Source: Azolla pinnata (lineage: Eukaryota; Streptophyta; Polypodiopsida; Salviniales; Salviniaceae). Taken from it: 24,670 nucleotides of DNA. The stretch spans positions 7,850 through 32,519 of the forward strand of contig JBBBWG010002848.1 in the NCBI GenBank assembly GCA_037176905.1, written 5' to 3'. Below the pieces are notes generated by a model, which worked only from the letters and a program-made list of their open reading frames with translations, searched no databases and was not told where the DNA came from. The first letter of the stretch is position 1; the number at the start of each line of letters is the position of its first letter. Positions 19,101-24,670 of the stretch are shown one piece after another. A program made the position numbers and the translations under genes.

Positions 19101-21489
19101 ACAGAGTACTCCAGGATAAACCCTTCCCATAAATAGGTAAAAACCTATCTTCCTTTTAATGCAGGCTAACAAACTGCCATGAGAATTAATAATCGCATTT
19201 TGAGAGCAGGTTGGCAATCATTGTCAGACAAAAGTCCTGTTTTAACAGAGCCTAATTTCTAAATCTTATATATAAACCCTTCCCATAAATAGGTAAAACT
19301 TATCTTCCTTTTAATGCATCCTAACAAATTTCTATGAGAAATAATAATCGCATTTTGAAAGCAGGTTGGCAATCATTGTCCGACAAATTGTCCTGTTTTA
19401 ACAGAGTCTAATTTCTAAATCTTCTATATAAGATACCAATCAGCCTTCCAGAATGAAACTGAAACACTTCCCATTTTCAGAATGTGCTTTATTCTTTACA
19501 AAAGTTGACAAAGTGATTTTCAGACTTAGATTATGGATAGTTAACCTTGATAACCAAAACTATCATGATGGAGTTTAAAAAAACCTAATGAAAAATTAAT
19601 TCCATCCACACATAGCACGTTGATCAATGCATCCACCTTCGTTCTTATGCTACAAGGTGTTTACTTGTTATTGGATCTCCTCTATAACCACACACTTCTT
19701 TCATGCTGCCTAACAACAAAATTATTTTATAAACCATCCATACATGATAAGATGAAGATCCAGCAATAACCAAAAAACCATCTTACATCCAAAACAAAGT
19801 TATGTATAAAGTTGTTCCTATTTTCATCAAAGCTACTGTAAAAAGCAAATTATCAGTAAATTTGACTTCATTTATAATAAAATATTTTTGAAGCTAGTCC
19901 TAGTTAGGTTTGAAATACAATAAACAATCCATTCTTTGATGATATACATCACCTGATAGTTCCAAAGTGGGAGAAAATCGTGTGTGTTACTAAAACTGAG
20001 GCTTTGGAGGAGATCCGAAGCTCTGCCAACCAACGTGATGGGATACCTTTCACAACTATGGTATTTGAGCACCCTGCAGGAGAGAGATGGTATTAAAAAC
20101 AAAATGCTTATGCATCTAATGATCTGTAGATCACTTCCACGCCCTGATGATGCATCTCATTCAATGAACAAATCGAGCACACCTGTAGAGATAGCCCGAC
20201 TATCCTTGTGCCAGGATCGTTTCACTAAGGCAAAATCATCACGTTCATCTGTGTGGACATGACATTTTAGCTTCACGCCTCCAAGATTCAGCTCTATACC
20301 ACCTAATTTATCAACAATGAATGCCTCTTTCTGTTGAATCCAGGCATCTAGATCTTCCTTTTGTTCCTTAATCTCTCCCTTTAAAGCCTGACACAATCAC
20401 CTACCACAACGTGAGCTTATCTGATCTTCTACAATCACCTAATACCAGCAAATTCTTTTCGAAAAAGACTTAGATTTCTTGCGAAACCATTAAGCTTCAC
20501 TTGAAAACGGGAGTGCTTCCCTTGCTCTAAACTTAATATTGGGAAAGCATTTAAATTTCCCTGGGCAATGTGGAGAAGAGACCAGAACACGGTTCATTAG
20601 ATGTGGGGGAGTCAGAGCATGCAATTTTTTAAGCAGAAAATAGCAACTGCTTCATTAATTTCTTCATTAATGTTTTGTGTTTCAAGAAAAGGAGGTACTT
20701 CCAGAAAAAATGAATCACCTCAGATATAGTTCACGCATTATAACTTGGAGAAATGGGAGATGTGAAACATGTAAATTAACTTTTTCATACATTCAATAGA
20801 CGAGATGGAGCTGTGAACATGTAGAAAGCAAGAATAGAACACACTGCGAACAATTTTTTCACAAATTCGCTTGAAAAGGTGAGCTACAAGCATAGAAACG
20901 ACCCAAATTCCAGCATTTTCAAAAAACTGCTATGTTGCTAGACAGAACATTCAAAGGAAGAATGGAAACATGGGATTTGTGAGCACGTGAATGTGCAACA
21001 GTACGAGCAGAAATTGGGATTTGTTGGAGACGTCGGTCCATCCTTTGACTTGAAATGGGTGCTACACGCATGTACATGTGAGATCGGGTGATGAATCATG
21101 AATATACTCAGTTAAAGAAACGAAAGGTGAATACCGGACGCCCGGAAACATTGCCGAAAAAGAGAGAAAGAAAGAGAGAGAGAGAGAGATGGAGAGCTTA
21201 CAGACAGATCCCATATGTAGAGTGTGCCAGAAGCTACAGCATCCTCATCGTTGCGGCGAGTAGACTTGTGCAGGTCTTTGTTCCTTCGAATGGAGAGGTC
21301 AGGGTCGGGGACGGAGAGGGAAAGGGAGGAACGGAGGAAGGAAAGGAGGGACTGGCGGAGCTGCCATTCGTCGAAAGGTTTGAGGGAGAGGTGGGAGCGG
21401 GTGAAGGAGAGGTGGAAGCGGAGGCGGGGGCGGAGAGAGAGGCCTTGATGGCGGAGCTCGACTGTGTCGAAACGCGAGAGGGAGGCCAT
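16190..21489 (-). CDS. AKAP17A/XE7-like protein: RRM-like domain plus charged coiled-coil region, 13 exons
   Basis: Exons, 5' to 3': 21489-21202, 20387-20183, 20073-19953, 18896-18776, 18694-18471, 18349-18262, 18184-17924, 17851-17765, 17696-17610, 17529-17443, 17359-17253, 17096-17061, 16346-16190 (stop TAG). All phases agree and sum to 623 codons including stop. The ATG at 21489 sits in GCCATGG; an upstream in-frame ATG at 21552 would add 21 residues. Residues 1-165 match the family N-terminus (LSLKPFDEWQLRQSLLSFL, LGGIELNLGGVKLKCHVH). Residues 165-260 are the RRM-like part (NTIVVKGIPSRWL, THTIFSHFGTI, VWVQFEHYSSFCNAV, CGRSMLK, NYDVDWDNDEYF). Residues 260-440 are charged and coiled (RRRFEKDQ-like, EEEKARKEREAAVAEQEI), followed by duplicated 29-aa segments. 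Animal AKAP17A is a nuclear-speckle splicing regulator that binds PKA; a nuclear splicing-related role here is inferred. The plant versions are poorly characterised. Confidence 0.88.
17253..17851 (-). repeat. Tandemly duplicated symmetrical exon units within the AKAP17A-like gene
   Basis: Three consecutive exons (17851-17765, 17696-17610, 17529-17443) are each exactly 87 bp, phase 0 on both sides, coding 29 aa. They are separated by introns of 68 and 80 bp. Their peptides share a pattern, for example NLKVMAYNMDSR and DMKHKAYEIETG, both with [N/D][L/M]K..AY. The next exon (17359-17253, 107 bp) begins in the same style (DVRLELGTTR). Flanking introns share 3' sequence such as ATGATGAAATG...CTGCTTGCAG and ATGATGTGAAATGC...CTGCATGCAG. 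Confidence 0.75.
18695..18775 (-). other. GC-AG intron of 81 bp in the AKAP17A-like gene
   Basis: The exon ends TTGAAG and is followed by GCTAGT, where GC replaces the donor GT. The intron ends TTTTTTGTAG. Splicing here joins SMLK to EGSSFKANYDVDWDNDEYF in frame, as expected for the family's RRM end. The nearest GT (in CTAGTGAC, four bases on) would bring a stop within a few codons. Confidence 0.8.
19116..19430. repeat. Two-copy tandem repeat of about 156 bp in an intron
   Basis: Copies start at about 19116 and 19272, each with ATAAACCCTTCCCATAAATA and later AGCAGGTTGGCAATCATTGT. They differ by scattered substitutions and small indels. They lie in the 1056-bp intron between exons 3 and 4 of the AKAP17A-like gene. 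No coding or RNA signal is seen. Confidence 0.9.
21161..21190. repeat. GA-rich tract just inside the first intron of the AKAP17A-like gene
   Basis: GAGAGAAAGAAAGAGAGAGA-type tract on the plus strand, that is, CU-rich in the transcript, beginning about 11 nt after the exon 1 donor. Confidence 0.85.
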
Positions 21490-21552
21490 GGCACCACGGC
21501 GTCCTCTTCGTTCTGCTGCAGCGGCTTCTCTCTCCTCGCCTGTCGACTCCAT

Positions 21553-21653
21553 GTCTCTCTTCTTCTCTCTGTCTTCTTCTTCTTCTCTCTGTCTTCTTCT
21601 TCTTCTCTTGTTTTCTTTCTTTCTTTCTTTTCTTTCTTTCTTTCTTTCTTTCT
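21553..21653. repeat. CTT/CTTT microsatellite tract in the 5' leader of the AKAP17A-like gene
   Basis: Plus strand: two copies of a TCTTCTCTCTGTC-type unit, then (TTTC)n. In the transcript this is a purine-only GAAA/GAAGA leader immediately above the upstream ATG at 21552. It probably forms the 5' UTR or core promoter region; no TATA box is clear. Confidence 0.85.
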
Positions 21654-21769
21654 GTATTAAAACAACACGACAATACAAAAACAAAAACCTTGCTATCGAA
21701 ACTACTTCAAAAGTAGCGATGTGGCAAGAGCAACCTTCTAAGGTGCTGCAATACAAAATGATATAAATT

Positions 21770-22430
21770 TAACTCATCTGGGGACAAACTCCCCATACAA
21801 CATAACTGTGAAAACTGTCAAAATGAACTTTCCTCTCATCCTACATATAATATGTTGAGATACTCTAGAAAACCCATCAAATAAAAAACCATTTTGTGGG
21901 TACTGCATGCCCAACAAGTACCTCAGATAATCGAACACACCCTTATACGCTGGGGTTGGTAAAACTCTATCACTTTCAATGAAAACCCATTGAAAATGTG
22001 ACAAAACATTTCTAGACAATGATCCTCAAAATTGTGATATGACTATCTATATATCTTTAACAACATGGCAACATATAAACTTGTGTTTAGAATCTTTATC
22101 AATCCTTATACAAAAGACACATGTAGCACTGGAAAGATATATTTGTTTTATTGTCATAGCCAAAGACAACTCACCAACCATCCCACCAACCATAACAAGC
22201 CAAAGAAACACCTTTACACGAAAAGGAAGATGAGAGATTTCCATCCTTCATCTAAAACTCTAGAACACCATTCACCTCCAACACTAATGTTCCATGTATC
22301 TAAAACCTTGCTCTCTACCCAAGCTCTATCGTCAACCAACTTATAATAAACATCATTAGTGTTCACTACAAATAGTGATTTCTTGTTATAAAAAAGCCAA
22401 TCTTTCCAAGGTTCCTCCACCACCTATTGT
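21770..22430 (-). mobile_element. LINE ORF2 3' remnant with reverse-transcriptase zinc-binding domain (zf-RVT)
   Basis: The minus strand reads PFRVKVFLWLVMVGG, then CVFC and KHKFICCHVVKDI at about 22215-22050. This is the pattern of the zf-RVT domain at the end of plant LINE ORF2 (FLW..., C..C, H....C). Upstream, DVYYKLVDDRAWVESKVLDT and downstream, PTPAYKGVFDYLRYLL look like its flanks. Several in-frame stops and frame changes show it is dead. The left edge lies close to the 5' leader of the AKAP17A-like gene. Boundaries are approximate. Confidence 0.55.
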
Positions 22431-23315
22431 GAAAGATACAAGGGTCAAGAATTTGGTCGACCTTGTATTATTCTCCGATCGAGAGCTGGATCGGTGGTGG
22501 AGGGGAAAGGTGTCGACCGAGAATTTCAAATAAATGTTGAGGTTCAAGAAGGGAGTTATAAAAGACATTATGAATACGTAAGTGGGTTTGTAGCTCTAAG
22601 TGGACAACCACGGAACCAATTTTCTCGATGACTCGGAATGGGCCTAAGTTTTCTAATTGAGCTTTGTACAAGGATGAGTTGTGACAATATTGCAACGGAG
22701 AAGCTAAACAAAGTCACCTACCTTGAACCGTGGGGCATCTGAGAGAAGACGGTCTGCTGCTCCTTGTAACGTTTGCCAGCGAGGGTAAGCTCCAAGGAAA
22801 GGTCACGATGTACATCCTTCAAGAGATGTGCCCGGTCCTCCACAGAAGGATTGACAAAATTAGAGGGAAGAGAAATGTTAAAGTGGTGGTGGAGACCATA
22901 GTTTGCGAAAAATGGAGTAACCCTTGTAGTTGATGCATGCAAAGAGTTGTTGTAGTCGAACTCAGTAAGTGGAAGGTCAACCCAATCATCTTGTTGGTAG
23001 CTACGAGAGCACCACAAGAATTGTTCCAAGATTTTGTTAAACCCCTCCGTTTGTCCATCGATTTGTGGATGATAGGCTGAAGAAAAATTAACAGTACAAT
23101 TGAAAGTTTGCAGGAGGTGCCACTAGAAATTGGAAACAAATTGTGGTTCTCGATCAGAAGTGATATTGACTGGGAGTCCATGTAGTTGAACAACATTTTT
23201 GAAGAACAAATCAGTTGTCTCCTCTCCGAAAATGGTTTTGACACAAGGAGGAAGATAGGGCATCTTGGTGAATCGATCGACCATGAAGAGCAACAAGTTG
23301 TAGTTGTAAGGAATC
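22431..23315 (-). mobile_element. Ty3/gypsy remnant: integrase core end, C-terminal domain and start of chromodomain
   Basis: Minus strand, 5' to 3': FMVDRFTKMPYLPP and LHGLPVNITSDREPQFVSNF (integrase catalytic core, about 23305-23126), a TAG stop at 23123-23125, YHPQIDGQTEGFNK, WVDLPLTEFDYNNSLHAST, then frameshifts into LGPFRVIEKIGSVVVHLEL and IHNVFYNSLLEP (integrase C-terminal domain), and KVDQILDPCIFH (chromodomain beginning). The rest of the chromodomain is replaced by the LINE-like sequence. Everything upstream of the catalytic core is missing. It is non-functional and described only as a relic. Confidence 0.85.
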
Positions 23316-23429
23316 AGTGAACACTGCCTCCCCTGGACTTGAACCCAGGATCTCATACTAATCATGGGAAAGACTAACTGTTGTTTGGTGAGGCCGTCAG
23401 GTGGTACAAGACACTAACTTCCAGCAATA
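23316..23429 (-). mobile_element. tRNA-like segment (T-arm/B-box) between gypsy and copia remnants
   Basis: The minus strand contains CCTGGGTTCAAGTCCAGG, a perfect T-stem/T-loop with a Pol III B-box (GGTTCAAGTCC), at about 23348-23331. About 20 nt above it lies CAGTTAGTC, like a D-loop. No full cloverleaf closes around it, so it looks like a SINE head or tRNA-derived sequence. It sits exactly where the gypsy integrase loses homology. Confidence 0.45.
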
Positions 23430-23724
23430 TGTTGGAGATGTCAAGAGGTAAGATTAGAACAAAGTGAATATCAGATTTGAAGGAGGAGGCTTCAGATTTG
23501 AAGCGGTGAGAAGTGGCGGCAAAGGTACAAGAGAGAGTGATAAAAAGATAGGCACAAGAATAAAACTTCCATTCACAAGAGTTGGAGCAACCAACCTTAG
23601 ACGGCCATACAAGCTTGGTATTTATACCCCCAAGCTAGGGCTGACGTATTTTCGGCTTATTACAAATATGGTCCGTTCACTTATGGACAATGTGAACACG
23701 ACCATTAGATGCCCGTATTCGACA
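23430..23724 (-). mobile_element. Ty1/copia 3' LTR
   Basis: On the minus strand the segment begins TGTCGAATACGG directly after a purine run (GAGGGGAG, the polypurine tract) and ends about 295 bp later in TCTCCAACA, giving TGT...ACA termini. An internal GGTATAAATACC at about 23611-23625 looks like its TATA box. It lies 3' of the copia RNase H remnant in the same orientation. The 5' LTR is outside the window, so the ends rest on terminal motifs only. An alternative end near 23464 cannot be excluded. Confidence 0.65.
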
Positions 23725-24670
23725 CTCCCCTCGTAATGGGCGTGTTCCAAAAACTCCGTAAAAAGAAAAAGAATATACAAATTTTACAAATCCAACAAGG
23801 GGCCGATATACTACGGAAAAGTACAATCGGAAAAGTACGATCATAAAAGGTACGACTATTTGCGTAGTTTGTCCGGAATCAGCTCCACGCCCATCCGATC
23901 CCGTAAAGACCGAAATCGGTCCGCTGAAAGACTTTTGGTCATCGCGTCCTTCTCTAGACTGAGCTTCTCCTTAGTTGCGCAATCCCGAACGAAGTGGTAC
24001 CGAACCTCGATATTCTTGGAAGCATTGTGATGTACCGGATTCTGCGCTAAAGCGACGGCTCCCTAGTTGTCGTTGAGCACGGTTGGAATCCATTTCGGAT
24101 TAACTTGTCGAAACGTACAAGCTAGTAGTCCGAGCCAAAGCGCTTCCTTTGCTGCGTCCGACGCAACTACGTACTACGCTTCGGTCGTACTTGTAGCCGT
24201 ACAATCCTGTAGTTTCGATCTCCACGAAATGGCGTCGTACCCGAAATTGAAGAAGTATCCAGACGTCGATTTCCGGCTGTTGAGATATCCCACGTAATCC
24301 GAGTCGGTGTAGCCTACTAGGCCTAAGGGTTCGTTCGGTCCGAATTTGATGCCGTAGTCTTTTGTGCCAACCAGATATTTGAAGATATGCTTCACTGCGT
24401 TCTAGTGTGGGCGGTCGGGATTGTTCATGAATCTACTAATGACGCCAACCGCATGCGCTATGTGTGGCCGCGTGTGACCATAGCGTACAACAATGAGCCA
24501 ATAGCCAGTGCGTATGGTACCGACTTCATATGGTCCCCCTCCGGATTGGGTGTCGGGCAGTCCTTCCGCGACAGCCGAAGGTTGGCAGGTTGTGGTGTCG
24601 TAGCAGATCGAGCCGTATGCATGCTGAATCGCTCCAAAATTCGTCGGATGTAGTCGGACTGAGACAGATA
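23725..24670 (-). mobile_element. Ty1/copia pol remnant: end of reverse transcriptase and RNase H
   Basis: The minus strand from the window edge reads VPYALAIGSLLYAMV, then after a frameshift IAHAVGVISRFMNNPDRPH, HIFKYLVGTKDYGIKFGP, YTDSDYVGYLNSRKSTSGY (RNase H) and NASKNIEVRYHFVRDC. It ends at a TAG at 23856-23858. Besides the frameshift, there are in-frame TAG stops at 24403-24405, 24174-24176 and 24063-24065 in positions normally W, E and Q. The element is dead and continues beyond the right edge. The untranslated stretch 23725-23855 contains the polypurine tract. Confidence 0.9.

Noticed and set aside
21088..21766. Long plus- and minus-strand Arg/Glu/Ser-rich open frames around the first exon of the AKAP17A-like gene
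   Set aside because: Their composition comes from GA/CT-rich tracts; only the minus frame giving the DEWQLRQSLL segment matches a family.
23330..23350. Functional tRNA gene on the minus strand
   Set aside because: The T-arm is perfect but I cannot form an acceptor stem, D-arm and anticodon arm at normal spacing.

Overview
This window is plant nuclear DNA. It holds split genes with GT-AG introns, an intronless PLS-class PPR gene, Rubicon-type and AKAP17A-type families in their plant forms, and decayed LINE, Ty3/gypsy and Ty1/copia remnants. The very long S-L-P repeat array of the PPR protein, with recurrent 'LKACG' and 'KEG' phrases, looks most like a fern, or less likely a lycophyte. That placement rests on remembered family style, not on a search.

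Layout, left to right: (1) 1-2148 is AT-rich DNA with an AC microsatellite and a frameshifted LINE ORF1 (gag-like) remnant on the minus strand. (2) 2149-6613, minus: a multi-exon PX plus Rubicon-homology (DUF4206) zinc-finger gene. Five exons can be placed and its 5' end is unresolved. A triplicated 55-bp tandem repeat breaks the frame of its most upstream placed exon. (3) 7009-8242, plus: an unrecognised, weakly supported split gene or gene relic. (4) 8216-8632: a minisatellite of eight telo-box-like units, then a GA tract, and a tRNA-derived SINE-like head near 9160. (5) 9930-13985, minus: an intronless PPR gene of 1351 codons with about 11 S-L-P cycles, ending inside an E-like motif. (6) 14000-16190: a spacer with a possible old LTR. 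(7) 16190-21489 (or 21552), minus: a complete 13-exon AKAP17A/XE7-like gene. All exon phases agree and give 622 aa. It has one GC-AG intron and a run of symmetrical 87-bp duplicated exons. (8) 21770-24670, minus: a patchwork of LINE zinc-binding domain, gypsy integrase and chromodomain, tRNA-like sequence, a copia LTR, and copia RT/RNase H, all with stops or frameshifts.

The three real genes share the minus strand, but nothing suggests a functional cluster. They look like an endosomal PI3P/Rab7-type trafficking protein, an organellar RNA-binding protein and a splicing-related protein, separated by repeat-rich DNA. The most interesting structures are the tandem exon array with its GC-AG intron, the frame-breaking minisatellite in the PX gene, the telo-box minisatellite, and the unrecognised plus-strand splice-consistent exons.
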